From positions 1 through 60,444 of the forward strand of contig JALOOJ010000002.1 of the NCBI GenBank assembly GCA_025454475.1: a stretch of DNA of 60,444 bases. Reading direction: 5' to 3'. The translations under genes and the position numbers were made by a program. Positions 1 through 7,952 of this stretch are shown here, one piece after another. Each line of letters begins with the position of its first letter. The first letter of the stretch is position 1. The notes under the pieces were generated by a model. It did no database searches. It was given only the letters and a program-made list of their open reading frames with translations, and was not told the origin of the DNA. The stretch comes from Anaerolineae bacterium. Lineage in GTDB: Bacteria > Chloroflexota > Anaerolineae > B4-G1 > SLSP01.

Positions 1-339
1 TACCTCGCCGGCGCGAGCGCCGCACGCTATGCGTTGGGCCTGACCACCGTACCCGGCAGAAAGATATCGACCATCGCCGGCGACAATGTGCGCTACGTCG
101 TTCCCCACACCATCAACCCGGCGGCGCTGAGTGAGGGTGAGGTGCGGCTCCAGATGCGGGTCACGCAACCGCTGGAACAGGCCGTGCGCATCGAGGTTCA
201 CGATGGCGAGACGCTCATCGCCCGCCAGGGAGCGCGTTACGCACGCCCGGGCGAGATGGTCAACATCACCCTCCGCCAACGCGACTACGATAAAGTGCGG
301 CTAGCGCAGGAACTGCGCGTCAGCATCACCCCGCGCTAA
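1..339 (+). CDS. FAD/NAD(P)-dependent oxidoreductase, C-terminal part (cut by left edge)
   Basis: The reading frame is open from base 1 to the stop at 337-339, so only the last 112 residues are present. The first residues (YLAGASAARYALG) look like the end of a Rossmann FAD/NAD(P) domain; the rest is a beta-rich tail containing GDNVRYVVPH and ending NITLRQRDYDKVRLAQ. Such a tail is typical of the NAD(P)/FAD oxidoreductases that sit between a GlpD-like dehydrogenase and a small DUF1667 protein. The next gene downstream is exactly that DUF1667 protein, which supports the call. In that arrangement the proteins form a GlpABC-like flavoenzyme complex; the substrate here is inferred and unproven. 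A TTG at 34 is an internal codon, not a start. Confidence 0.7.
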   Translation, partial: YLAGASAARYALGLTTVPGRKISTIAGDNVRYVVPHTINPAALSEGEVRLQMRVTQPLEQAVRIEVHDGETLIARQGARYARPGEMVNITLRQRDYDKVRLAQELRVSITPR

Positions 340-450
340 CGAACCAGGAGGGACTGGTGATCGGGGATTGGGTAACTGGATCGCGCCCAGAATCTACGCT
401 TGTCCCCAGTCTCCAATCACTTGCGCGACACGAAAGGGTACTCTTGCGCC

Positions 451-828
451 ATGACCGAGATTACTGAAAACTTGATCTGCATCACCTGCCCGATGGGCTG
501 CACACTCGAGGTAACCCACGAGGGCAGTACAGTTTTGAACGTCACAGGGAACACCTGTAACCGTGGGCTGGCATATGTACAGCGGGAGCTGACCGACCCA
601 CGCCGTATGGTCGCGACAACGGTTCGCGTCAGAGGAGGACAGCATCCTCTGGTACCCGTGTACACAAGAGAACCCTTCCCCAAGCCGAGGATCTCCGAAC
701 TGCTGGAGGAGATCCGCAAGGTAGATGTTGAGGCGCCGGTCACGATGGCGCAGGTGATTATTGAGGATGCGCTGGGCACCGGCATCGACGTCGTTGCCAG
801 CCGGGACATGCCCCGGCAGAGCCAGTAG
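451..828 (+). CDS. DUF1667 domain protein (small partner of FAD oxidoreductases)
   Basis: This 125-residue protein has the cysteine pattern of DUF1667: ICITCPMGC near residues 7-15 and GNTCNRG near residue 32, a layout that could hold a metal or Fe-S centre. DUF1667 proteins normally follow glycerol-3-phosphate-dehydrogenase-like and NAD(P)/FAD oxidoreductase genes, as here, where the upstream frame ends 111 bases earlier. The ATG at 451 gives the usual family N-terminus; an in-frame TTG at 400 would add an unconserved leader. The C-terminal third (PKPRISELLEEIRKV) matches the family's usual segment about principal components of a complex. Exact role is unknown. Confidence 0.8.
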   Translation: MTEITENLICITCPMGCTLEVTHEGSTVLNVTGNTCNRGLAYVQRELTDPRRMVATTVRVRGGQHPLVPVYTREPFPKPRISELLEEIRKVDVEAPVTMAQVIIEDALGTGIDVVASRDMPRQSQ

Positions 829-861
829 AATCGGGACACCGACACAGGAGGTAATCGAGCC

Positions 862-2331
862 ATGGCGAACACGGAACGACAGAAGCTGACCGGCCCGGAG
901 TACCAGGACGCGCGCACCACGGAGATTCATTCTTCGGAGACGCCGGCCCGGCCCTACAATATCCTCATCATCAATGCCGATACCTACCGGTACGACAATC
1001 TGTTTGATCGCGCGGCCATCCCTGTTGCCACGCCCAACCTGGACGCCTTCGCCGCACGCGCAGTCAGTATGTCGTCGTTCTACACGGGCAGCTTCCCCAC
1101 CATCCCGGAACGCACTGACCTGATCTCCGGGCGCTATGCCTGGCCATGGTATCCCTGGCAGCAGTTGGCAGAGAAGAACCTGATGCCCCAGTTGCTCAAC
1201 CACCACGGTTACGTCACCCAGCTCATCTGCGACTGCCCGCACCTCTTCAACACCGGCTTCAATCGCGTCTTCAACGGCGCTTTTCAGGTTCGCGGACAGG
1301 AGGGCGATGTTCACCTTCTTCATATGAACGATGCCATCGTGCCTATGATGCCTCGCGAAAAGACCCGCACCGGGCACCATTTCCAGGATCGCAACCTGGT
1401 AGACCTTCACCGCTGGACAAACCGTTACCCAACGTGCGAGGAGGAAACCTTCCCCTATCGCACAGCAGCCCACGCAGTGCGCTGGCTGGAAGAGAACGAT
1501 ACGTATCGTCCTTTCCTGCTCTGGGTCGACTTCTTCGATCCGCACGAGCCGTGGGACCCGCCCGAATACATGGTGCGAAAGTACGATCCGACCTACACCG
1601 GGACGCCGATGATGCACCCCAACTATGGGCGCGCTGACGACTACACTCTCGAAGAGCTGCGCAACCTGCGCGCACACTACTGCGCCGAGGCGGAGCTTGT
1701 CGACCGATGGGTTGGCCGCATCTACCAAAAGCTCGATGATCTCGAGTTGTGGGACAACACCATCGTCATCTTCACTACCGACCATGGGATGAGCCTGGGC
1801 GAGCACAACCGCACCGGAAAGAGCAACATCAACGACCGTGATGGTCGCCGCTGGCCACTCTATCCCGAGGTAGCGCACATCCCCTTCCTGATCGCGGCGC
1901 CGGGCCTTGAGGGCGGCACACAGGTTGACCTGCTCGCCCAGCCTGCCGATATCCTACCTACCTTGATCGAGCTCAACGGCCTGTCCGTCGAGCCGCCCCA
2001 ATCGTTCCACGGGCGATCCTTCGCGCCGAGCCTGAAGGGTCAGCTCCAAGAACCCCTGCGCGAGTGGGCCATATGTGGCTGCTTCTTGCGCAACCAGGGA
2101 GACGTCGTATCTCCTACTGCTGTGACGCCCGTCGTCTACACCCACGAATGGGCCTATGCCCCCATCGGACCCGACGGCGTCCCCGAGCTCTTCGACCTCG
2201 AGCACGATCCCTACGCCGAGTCGAACGTGATCGCCAATCACCAAGACATCGCCCAGGATCTGCATGCGAAACTCATCCAATGGCTGCGGGACATCGACGC
2301 TCCCCCCGCCGCCATCGACGTCTATATCTGA
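862..2331 (+). CDS. Sulfatase-superfamily hydrolase with Thr at the nucleophile position
   Basis: A 489-residue alkaline-phosphatase-superfamily hydrolase without a signal peptide. Metal-binding signatures are visible: NADTYRYDN near residues 39-46, FDPHEPW in the middle, and FTTDHGMSLGEH further on. The canonical sulfatase motif C/S-x-P-x-R-(x4)-G-R appears as T80-I-P-E-R84 then G90-R91, so the residue normally converted to formylglycine is threonine. Thr nucleophiles are known in phosphodiesterase branches of the superfamily, so a phosphate ester or diester substrate is as likely as a sulfate ester. The start follows AGGAGG at about 847. A paralogue lies two genes downstream, with an isomerase-like gene between, suggesting one sugar-derivative pathway. 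Confidence 0.85.
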   Translation: MANTERQKLTGPEYQDARTTEIHSSETPARPYNILIINADTYRYDNLFDRAAIPVATPNLDAFAARAVSMSSFYTGSFPTIPERTDLISGRYAWPWYPWQQLAEKNLMPQLLNHHGYVTQLICDCPHLFNTGFNRVFNGAFQVRGQEGDVHLLHMNDAIVPMMPREKTRTGHHFQDRNLVDLHRWTNRYPTCEEETFPYRTAAHAVRWLEENDTYRPFLLWVDFFDPHEPWDPPEYMVRKYDPTYTGTPMMHPNYGRADDYTLEELRNLRAHYCAEAELVDRWVGRIYQKLDDLELWDNTIVIFTTDHGMSLGEHNRTGKSNINDRDGRRWPLYPEVAHIPFLIAAPGLEGGTQVDLLAQPADILPTLIELNGLSVEPPQSFHGRSFAPSLKGQLQEPLREWAICGCFLRNQGDVVSPTAVTPVVYTHEWAYAPIGPDGVPELFDLEHDPYAESNVIANHQDIAQDLHAKLIQWLRDIDAPPAAIDVYI

Positions 2332-2401
2332 TTCCCTGGTCCCTATTCCTGATTGCGTACTCGTCTTTTCGCCGATTCGCTCTTTTGCATTAGGAGGCGC
2401 T

Positions 2402-3220
2402 ATGTTGCCACTCTCGTTCACCACACTGGGTTGTCCAGGTTGGACCTTGCTTCAGATCGTCGAGAATGCCGCCGCGATGGGCTACGATGCCATCGACTTT
2501 CGTGGCCTGCTTGGCGCGCTGGATATCACGACCTGCCCTGAGTTCACCTCGGGGCTCGCTGCCACCAAGCAGCTCATCGCCGATCATGGCCTCGCGGTTT
2601 CAGGCATCGCCACGTCGGCGCGGTACGCCGTGGTCGACCAGGACGAGCTGCAACGCAACTTCGACGAGACGCGCCGCAACATGGCCCTGGCTGCCGAGCT
2701 TGGCGCGCCGGTCTTGCGGGTCTATGGTGGCCGTGTGCCCGAGGGCCACACCGTGGAGAGCATCCTCCCCACAGTCGTCCAGAACCTACGCAAGATCGGC
2801 GACGAGGCGGAGGGCTTCGGCGTTACCCTCGCCCTGGAGACGCATGACGACTGGACGGATTCGGCGGTCTTCGCGCGACTGATGCGCGAGGCCGCGCACC
2901 CGCGGGTGCGTATACTCTGGGATCTTCACCACCCCTACCGCACCAATGGCGAACCCGCAGCGTTCACCTACGCCAACCTCAGCCCCTACACTGTCAGCAC
3001 ACACGTCAAGGACTCGGCACCGACGGAAGATGGTGGGCACCAATACGTCCTTCTCGGCGAAGGCGATGTCCCTCTGAAGGAGATGCTCGATCTGTTGGTT
3101 GCCGGTGGCTACAAGGGGTACGCGATTCTCGAATGGGAGAAACGCTGGATCCCGAGCCTGCTCGAGCCGGAAATCGCCTTCCCGCAGTACGTCGCCAAGA
3201 TGCGCGAGTGGTTGAGCTAG
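2402..3220 (+). CDS. Sugar phosphate isomerase/epimerase family TIM barrel
   Basis: A 272-residue protein of the xylose-isomerase-like TIM-barrel family (AP_endonuc_2 fold). Typical elements are the opening strand LSFTTLGCPGW, AMGYDAIDFRG near residue 30, LALETHDDW in the middle, ILWDLHHPYR, and the last strands VSTHVKDSA and GYAILEWEKRW. The Glu, Asp, His and Glu in these strands are positioned as the usual metal ligands. The ATG at 2402 follows TAGGAGGCGC; an upstream in-frame extension to 2264 overlaps the sulfatase gene and is not family-like. The stop is 5 bases before the second sulfatase-family gene, so the three genes are probably co-transcribed. Substrate unknown; likely a sugar, inositol or uronate derivative. 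Confidence 0.85.
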   Translation: MLPLSFTTLGCPGWTLLQIVENAAAMGYDAIDFRGLLGALDITTCPEFTSGLAATKQLIADHGLAVSGIATSARYAVVDQDELQRNFDETRRNMALAAELGAPVLRVYGGRVPEGHTVESILPTVVQNLRKIGDEAEGFGVTLALETHDDWTDSAVFARLMREAAHPRVRILWDLHHPYRTNGEPAAFTYANLSPYTVSTHVKDSAPTEDGGHQYVLLGEGDVPLKEMLDLLVAGGYKGYAILEWEKRWIPSLLEPEIAFPQYVAKMREWLS

Positions 3221-3225
3221 ACGAG

Positions 3226-4839
3226 ATGAACGTCATTCTCATCGTCAACGACACATTCCGGCGCGACCACTTGGGCTGCTACGGCAACGACTGGATCGAG
3301 ACGCCCAACCTCGATGCCTTTGCGGAGCAGGCCATCGCCTTCGACCAGTACTACATTGCCTCATACCCGACCGTGCCCAACCGGTGGGATGTGGCGGTTG
3401 GGCGATTCGGCTTTCCCACGCGGGGATGGGAACCACTGCGCCACGAAGACGTCACCTTGGCGCAGATGCTGGGTCGCGCCGGCGTGCACACGCAGATGAT
3501 TTGGGACACGCCCATGCTCGGAATGCACGACTACAACTACACGCGCGGCTTCAAGGGCATCGAGTTCGTTCACGGTCAGAAGGGCGATCCCTGGATCACT
3601 AACCCGGATCTCCCAATCCGGTTCCCTGCGCAGCCGCACAAGATCAAGTCACCCAAGAGCCTCGACGGCTACCTCCGCAATCACTTCGACCGGCGACACG
3701 AGCGGCAGTTCCCTGTCGCGCGCACGATGGCGCAGGCCATTGAGTGGCTGGAGACCAACTACAACCACGAACGCTTCTTCCTGTATGTCGATATGTGGGA
3801 CCCGCACGAGCCCTTCGACAGCCCATGGTACGACTACCAGCTCTACGCCGCACCGGACTACCGCGGAGACCAGATCACCTACCCGCAATACGGGCGCCCC
3901 ACCTTTATGACCGAGGATGAGGAGCGAAACGTCAAGGCCCTGTATGCAGGTTGTGTCACCCTCGTGGATCGCTGGGTCGGATACTTCCTGGACATGGCCG
4001 AGCGGCTGGGGCTCTTCGATGACACGCTGATCATCTGGACCACCGACCACGGCCATCTCTTCGGGGAACACGACCTGCACGGCAAACCGGGGGCGGAGAT
4101 GGGTAGGCTCTACGAGCCGACGACGCGAATCCCCCTTCTGGTCCACCACCCCGAGGGGCTGGGAGCTGGCGAGCGCATCTCAGGTATCGTGCAGCCCCCC
4201 GACCTGCTGCCCTCTATCCTCGAGTTTATGGACATCGCCGTACCCGATCAGGTGGAAGGGCGCTCCTTCTGGCCCTTGGTCAAGGGTGATACCGGCGAAC
4301 GCACGTACGCCTTCTCGAATCGCTACCCCCAGGGCGCTGAGACATTGGGGGGCGCTGCCTTTGATGGCTGGGTAGGATCCGACCGGACGGTGGAGCCCGG
4401 GACAGTCACCGACGATGAGTGGGCGTATATCTGCATGCCGGGTAGGATGCCTTCTGAGCTTTACCATCTGACGGACGATCCCGAACAGGTTCATAACGTG
4501 ATCGACAACCATCCGGACGTCGCAGAACGAATGAGGTGTGCGTGGCTCTCGTTCCTCGAAGCGCACGGCGCGACCGAGGAGCGCATCCGGCCCTTCCGCG
4601 GGAGTCAGGGCCATGCCCCCGCCGCGGCGCCCGGGAAGCTCTTTGCATTCCGTGATGATCAGGAGAAGTGGATCGCCTTCACGTCGAAAAAAGCCGCCAG
4701 CGAGGCTGCATATCATCCGGCAGCGCCAGGGCATCCACGTGAGATTGAGGAAATAGCCTTCGAGCAACTGCTGGACGACAATCCCCGAAACCTCCTACAC
4801 TTGTACGATCAGTACTACTGGGCCGAGGACTTGGCTTAG
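3226..4839 (+). CDS. Second sulfatase-superfamily hydrolase with Thr at the nucleophile position
   Basis: A 537-residue paralogue of the gene at 862. It opens MNVILIVNDTFRRDHLGCYG, with Asp9 as first metal ligand. The active-site motif reads T49-V-P-N-R53 then G59-R60, so again Thr replaces the formylglycine Cys/Ser. WDPHEPFDS and IIWTTDHGHLFGEH supply the other metal and phosphate/sulfate-binding residues. The C-terminus is about 90 residues longer than in the first copy. The ATG at 3226 is 5 bases after the isomerase stop; a longer in-frame start at 3133 lies inside that gene and lacks family similarity. Two Thr-type copies suggest a shared chemistry, not chance loss of the Cys. Confidence 0.85.
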   Translation: MNVILIVNDTFRRDHLGCYGNDWIETPNLDAFAEQAIAFDQYYIASYPTVPNRWDVAVGRFGFPTRGWEPLRHEDVTLAQMLGRAGVHTQMIWDTPMLGMHDYNYTRGFKGIEFVHGQKGDPWITNPDLPIRFPAQPHKIKSPKSLDGYLRNHFDRRHERQFPVARTMAQAIEWLETNYNHERFFLYVDMWDPHEPFDSPWYDYQLYAAPDYRGDQITYPQYGRPTFMTEDEERNVKALYAGCVTLVDRWVGYFLDMAERLGLFDDTLIIWTTDHGHLFGEHDLHGKPGAEMGRLYEPTTRIPLLVHHPEGLGAGERISGIVQPPDLLPSILEFMDIAVPDQVEGRSFWPLVKGDTGERTYAFSNRYPQGAETLGGAAFDGWVGSDRTVEPGTVTDDEWAYICMPGRMPSELYHLTDDPEQVHNVIDNHPDVAERMRCAWLSFLEAHGATEERIRPFRGSQGHAPAAAPGKLFAFRDDQEKWIAFTSKKAASEAAYHPAAPGHPREIEEIAFEQLLDDNPRNLLHLYDQYYWAEDLA

Positions 4840-4884
4840 CCGCAAGCGCATCGGCGCCAGCCGCCGAAAGGACACTTAGCACAC

Positions 4885-6207
4885 ATGCCAAGCAAGCTGG
4901 GAATACACGCAATCATGCCGGGTGAGACCCCCGCTGTCATCCGGCAGCTGTTAGCCAGCGGCACCCGGATGCCTACCGTCAAGGCCGTGGTGTCAATCGG
5001 GTGGCTCAAGGACGTCAAGGAACTCGACCACGAGATCGTCACTGTGGGTCGCTTCATGCGTGGCAACGACCCACGCATCAATGTCGAAGGTCCCGAGCTG
5101 ACCGGCGATCTGAGGAAGAGCGCACAGAAGGTCATGGGCACGCTCTTGCCACGATGGGAAGCACACCGCGACTATGTGGACTACTGGGAGATCATCAACG
5201 AACAGGACCCCACTGGGGCCGATGGCCATCGGCAACTCGGCGAGTTCATGATGCACTGTATGGACATCGCCAATCGAGAAGGATATCATCTGGCGCTGTT
5301 CTCCTACAGCATGGGCGTGCCGGAATGGGACGAAATGAAGGCCGTCGTGGAGACCGGTGTCTTCGGTCAGGCAAAGGTCGGGGGGCACGCGTTCTCGCTT
5401 CACGAGTACGCCGAGCCGATGGATTGTTGGTACGGTGAGCCATTGCCCGGACGGCCCGCCTACCCCAACCGAGGTCCATTGGCGTGCCGCTATCGATGGT
5501 GGTATGAGGACTTCCTCATCCCACGCAACGAGGTCATCCCGCTCTTCCTGACTGAAGCCAACGTCGCCAAGGATCTACCGCTTCTGTCGCAACAGGAATG
5601 GATCGACCAGATGCGCTGGTATGACGCCCGGCTGCGCGAAGACTATTACGTCGTCGGCGCCCACCTCTTTACCCTGGGAAGTGCAGGGTCGTGGGACAAC
5701 TACGACTACGGCAAGTGGCTGCCTGCGTTAGTGGCGCACGCCGTTTCACTAAAGGCAACGAAGGACCCCACCTGGCCCCAGCCAGGCGTTACGCCGCCGT
5801 CGGCGCCCCCCACACCTACGCCAACGCCTCCTACCCCAACACCTACCATCCCAGCGCCGCCTGCGGAGCCAGCGGCGCCAGTCGCGAATCAGCCGCGCGC
5901 CGCTTACAGTAGACACTACCTCCTTCTTCCGCAGAATGCCACGTGGAGCTGGATCGCGGCGTGTCGCCACTACTGGGAGACCTTCAAGGTCACAATCGGC
6001 TTCAGCGCCGATGATGCCGCCTACGGGCCGGGGCTCGAGGAGCGCGCGGTCACTGTCGTCAACGCGCACCTTTGGCCCGACGATCTCAGAGCATTCTTCA
6101 CCACGCACTACCCCGGCACCAAGTTCGATCCCATCGTTGCGACGACGCCGATGCAGCTAGAGGCCCTTCTCAACCAACGGGCAGACCGCGGACGAAGGTT
6201 CGGCTGA
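4885..6207 (+). CDS. Clan GH-A-like glycoside hydrolase with Pro/Thr linker and C-terminal domain
   Basis: A 440-residue protein with two parts. Residues 1 to about 295 look like a (beta/alpha)8 glycosidase: YWEIINEQDP carries an Asn-Glu pair expected of the acid/base, GHAFSLHEYA a substrate-site strand, and PLFLTEANV a plausible nucleophile Glu. A linker rich in Pro and Thr (about residues 300-340) follows, then a roughly 100-residue C-terminal domain (RHYLLLPQNATW onward) that I do not recognise. No signal peptide is visible, so the protein is probably cytoplasmic despite the linker, which is odd. It starts 45 bases after the second sulfatase-like gene, with GAAAGGA before the ATG. Confidence 0.6.
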   Translation: MPSKLGIHAIMPGETPAVIRQLLASGTRMPTVKAVVSIGWLKDVKELDHEIVTVGRFMRGNDPRINVEGPELTGDLRKSAQKVMGTLLPRWEAHRDYVDYWEIINEQDPTGADGHRQLGEFMMHCMDIANREGYHLALFSYSMGVPEWDEMKAVVETGVFGQAKVGGHAFSLHEYAEPMDCWYGEPLPGRPAYPNRGPLACRYRWWYEDFLIPRNEVIPLFLTEANVAKDLPLLSQQEWIDQMRWYDARLREDYYVVGAHLFTLGSAGSWDNYDYGKWLPALVAHAVSLKATKDPTWPQPGVTPPSAPPTPTPTPPTPTPTIPAPPAEPAAPVANQPRAAYSRHYLLLPQNATWSWIAACRHYWETFKVTIGFSADDAAYGPGLEERAVTVVNAHLWPDDLRAFFTTHYPGTKFDPIVATTPMQLEALLNQRADRGRRFG

Positions 6208-6226
6208 TCCGCGGGCTCGGTTCTGG

Positions 6227-6254
6227 TTGACAAAGACCTCAGATCGTGTATACT
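6227..6254 (+). promoter_or_regulatory. Sigma70-like promoter P1 upstream of the tRNA cluster
   Basis: TTGACA at 6227-6232 and TATACT at 6249-6254 are separated by 16 bases. It lies just after the glycosidase stop and points into the tRNA-secE-nusG block. Confidence 0.75.
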
Positions 6255-6281
6255 ACCGTCTGCTGCGGTAAGGGTGAATCC

Positions 6282-6309
6282 TTGACCCGAAAGTCGGTTA
6301 TGCTATAAT
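6282..6309 (+). promoter_or_regulatory. Sigma70-like promoter P2 directly before tRNA-Thr
   Basis: TTGACC at 6282-6287 and a consensus TATAAT at 6304-6309 have a 16-base spacer. The predicted start (about 6316) is within a few bases of the mature tRNA-Thr 5' end. P1 and P2 together form a tandem promoter, as expected for a stable-RNA and translation-gene operon. Confidence 0.8.
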
Positions 6310-6317
6310 CGCGCTGC

Positions 6318-6390
6318 GCCGACGTAGCTCAAACGGCGGAGCATCCGCCTTGTAAGCGGAGGGTTGTGGGTTCAATTCCCACCGTCGGCT
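6318..6390 (+). tRNA. tRNA-Thr (anticodon UGU)
   Basis: A 73-base cloverleaf. The acceptor arms GCCGACG (6318-6324) and CGTCGGC (6383-6389) pair perfectly, with T6390 as discriminator. The anticodon loop CTTGTAA is held by TCCGC/GCGGA and the T-arm carries GGTTCAATTCC-like sequence. CCA is not encoded. Confidence 0.95.
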
Positions 6391-6395
6391 CATAC

Positions 6396-6478
6396 GGGCA
6401 GTTGTTCCGAGCGGCAAAGGAGGCGGACTGTAAATCCGCTGGCGTACGCCTTCGGGGGTTCGAGTCCCTCACTGCCCA
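6396..6478 (+). tRNA. tRNA-Tyr (anticodon GUA)
   Basis: An 83-base class II tRNA. Acceptor arms GGGCAGT and ACTGCCC pair, the anticodon loop CTGTAAA sits on GCGGA/TCCGC, and a long variable arm (GGCGTACGCC) is present as expected for bacterial tRNA-Tyr. A6478 is the discriminator. It follows tRNA-Thr by 5 bases. Confidence 0.95.
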
Positions 6479-6485
6479 CCAGTTT

Positions 6486-6558
6486 GCCCATGTAGCTCAG
6501 TCGGTAGAGCACTTTCTTGGTAAGAAAGGGGTCATCAGTTCAAATCTGATCATGGGCT
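6486..6558 (+). tRNA. tRNA-Thr (anticodon GGU)
   Basis: A 73-base cloverleaf with acceptor arms GCCCATG and CATGGGC, anticodon loop TTGGTAA on CTTTC/GAAAG, and T-loop GTTCAAATC. It is the second Thr isoacceptor in the cluster. Confidence 0.95.
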
Positions 6559-6598
6559 CAAGGCGGCTGATAGTGCGCCTTTGGCTGCAGGTCGATAT

Positions 6599-6671
6599 AG
6601 GCGAGTAGCTCAATTGGCAGAGCAACGGTCTCCAAAACCGTAGGTTGCGGGTTCAATTCCTGCCTCGCCTG
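6599..6671 (+). tRNA. tRNA-Trp (anticodon CCA)
   Basis: A 73-base cloverleaf with acceptor arms AGGCGAG and CTCGCCT, anticodon loop CTCCAAA on ACGGT/ACCGT, and T-loop GTTCAATTC. tRNA-Trp immediately upstream of secE is a widely conserved bacterial arrangement. Confidence 0.96.
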
Positions 6672-6680
6672 CCTGGAAGA

Positions 6681-6710
6681 CAAGACACCGCCCGTAGAGG
6701 CGGTGTCTTG
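6681..6710 (+). terminator. 12-bp hairpin between tRNA-Trp and secE (attenuator or processing site)
   Basis: CAAGACACCGCC (6681-6692) pairs perfectly with GGCGGTGTCTTG (6699-6710) around a 6-base loop. No T-tract follows, so it is more likely a partial terminator, an RNase processing signal or an mRNA 5' stabiliser separating the tRNAs from secE. Confidence 0.5.
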
Positions 6711-6761
6711 AACTGTAGGCCCGGTGTTGGCAGTTTCGAGGTTGATCGTACGGAGGTTTCC

Positions 6762-7055
6762 GTGACCAATACGAAGGAAAAGAAAGAGAATGCGATCGCA
6801 GCGTATTTCCGCTCCACACGGGCGGAACTGCGTAAGGTTCGTTGGCCGACCCTCGAACAAGGGTGGTCGATGACCAAGATCGTCTTGGTCGTAACCTTCA
6901 GTATGGCCATCTTCCTGGGCGTCCTGGACTTCTTCTTTGGCTGGTTGCTGGGTAAGGTCATCAGCGGACAGGTCATCTTCATCGCCCTCGGCATCGTCGT
7001 TGCCATAGCCCTGATCGGCGCGGTATACCTGGTCGGACAAGGCGAAGAGGTCTAG
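6762..7055 (+). CDS. secE: Preprotein translocase subunit SecE
   Basis: A 97-residue SecE of the short bacterial type, part of the SecYEG channel in the inner membrane. The amphipathic segment RSTRAELRKVRWPTLEQ, which contacts SecY, is followed by a hydrophobic region starting at IVLVVTFSMAIF. A second hydrophobic stretch near the C-terminus (VIFIALGIVVAIALIGAVYL) makes it longer than a single-span SecE. The GTG start at 6762 is preceded by CGGAGG; a longer frame beginning at 6645 runs through tRNA-Trp and is not coding. The stop overlaps the nusG start by one base. Confidence 0.95.
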   Translation: MTNTKEKKENAIAAYFRSTRAELRKVRWPTLEQGWSMTKIVLVVTFSMAIFLGVLDFFFGWLLGKVISGQVIFIALGIVVAIALIGAVYLVGQGEEV

Positions 7056-7858
7056 TGCCCTTGCTACCTGAAGACTACAACGACGAAGAGGAGATCGAAG
7101 AGCCGATCTTCGAAGAGGCCGAGGACGCGATTGGCCCGCTGCCCACGCTTGAGCTTTCGCCAGACGCCATCTTCGAGCGGCTGGGGCTTGATGCCGTAGT
7201 TGCGCCTTCCGACGAGACCGAGGGAGAGGCGGAGCCTGTTGAAGCCCTGCCTCCGCTTGAGTTTGAGGATAGCGTCGAGGAAGTAGGCGTGCTCCCCGAC
7301 CCCTTTGCCGACGAAGAGGTCAAGGAACCGGTCGAAGAGCGAGCATGGTTCATCGTGCACTGCTATTCGGGCTACGAGCACAAGGTGCGACATAACCTGG
7401 AGCAGCGCATTGAGTCGATGGGCATGCAGGAGTTCATCTTCCAGGTCGTCGTTCCCACCGTCGAGGAGATCGAGCTCAAGGACGGCAAGCGGCGTACGGT
7501 CGAGCGCTGTCTCTACCCGGGCTACCTGATGGTGCAGATGAAGCTCTCCGATGACTCCTGGTACGTCGTGCGAAACACGCCTGGGGTGACCGGATTTGTG
7601 GGCATGGGCAACAACCCCACTCCGCTGCGAGCTGAGGCTGTGCAGCGGATCCTTCGTCGAATGGAGTCTGCGGCACCTGAAGTGCGCGCAACCTTCAAGC
7701 GCACCCAGAAAGTACGCATCGTCGAAGGACCTTTTGCTGATTTCATCGGCGTGGTCGATGACATCGATGAGGAGCGGACCAAGGTGCGCGTCCTCGTCTC
7801 CTTCTTTGGGCGTGAAACACCGGTGGAACTGGATTTCCTCCAGGTGGAAAAGGCATAG
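7055..7858 (+). CDS. nusG: Transcription antitermination factor NusG with acidic N-terminal extension
   Basis: A 267-residue protein. The NGN domain begins at about residue 95 (RAWFIVHCYSGYEHKVR) and contains PGYLMVQM and VRNTPGVTGFVG. The C-terminal KOW domain is VRIVEGPFADFIGVVDDI. NusG binds RNA polymerase and modulates pausing, Rho termination and coupling to ribosomes. About 95 residues rich in Glu and Asp precede the NGN domain, compared with about 180 residues in total for E. coli NusG. The GTG start shares its first base with the secE TAG, so translation is probably coupled. No internal start near residue 95 has a good ribosome-binding site, so the extension is likely translated. Confidence 0.95.
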   Translation: MPLLPEDYNDEEEIEEPIFEEAEDAIGPLPTLELSPDAIFERLGLDAVVAPSDETEGEAEPVEALPPLEFEDSVEEVGVLPDPFADEEVKEPVEERAWFIVHCYSGYEHKVRHNLEQRIESMGMQEFIFQVVVPTVEEIELKDGKRRTVERCLYPGYLMVQMKLSDDSWYVVRNTPGVTGFVGMGNNPTPLRAEAVQRILRRMESAAPEVRATFKRTQKVRIVEGPFADFIGVVDDIDEERTKVRVLVSFFGRETPVELDFLQVEKA

Positions 7859-7859
7859 T

Positions 7860-7923
7860 CTCAGGCAGGTAGCGTAACCACTGGGTAAGGCAACGCGCAC
7901 GGCGTAGTGGCGTAGAGCCTGAG
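7860..7923 (+). other. Structured leader between nusG and rplK
   Basis: CTCAGGC at 7860-7866 can pair with GCCTGAG at 7917-7923, and inside it CCACT (7878-7882) with AGTGG (7906-7910). The nested stems fill most of the 94-base spacer and end about 30 bases before the rplK start. A regulatory or mRNA-processing role is inferred only from structure; I do not recognise a named leader. Confidence 0.35.
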
Positions 7924-7952
7924 TAGGCCCAGATCCAGGGAGTGTTGAGGAT

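Noticed and set aside
394..1878. Long minus-strand reading frame opposite the DUF1667 and sulfatase genes
   Set aside because: It runs against two well-supported genes, has no family-like composition, and follows their codon structure as a shadow frame.
6645..6761. Longer secE start at 6645
   Set aside because: It would run through the tRNA-Trp acceptor arm and the hairpin; GTG at 6762 has CGGAGG and gives the normal SecE N-terminus.
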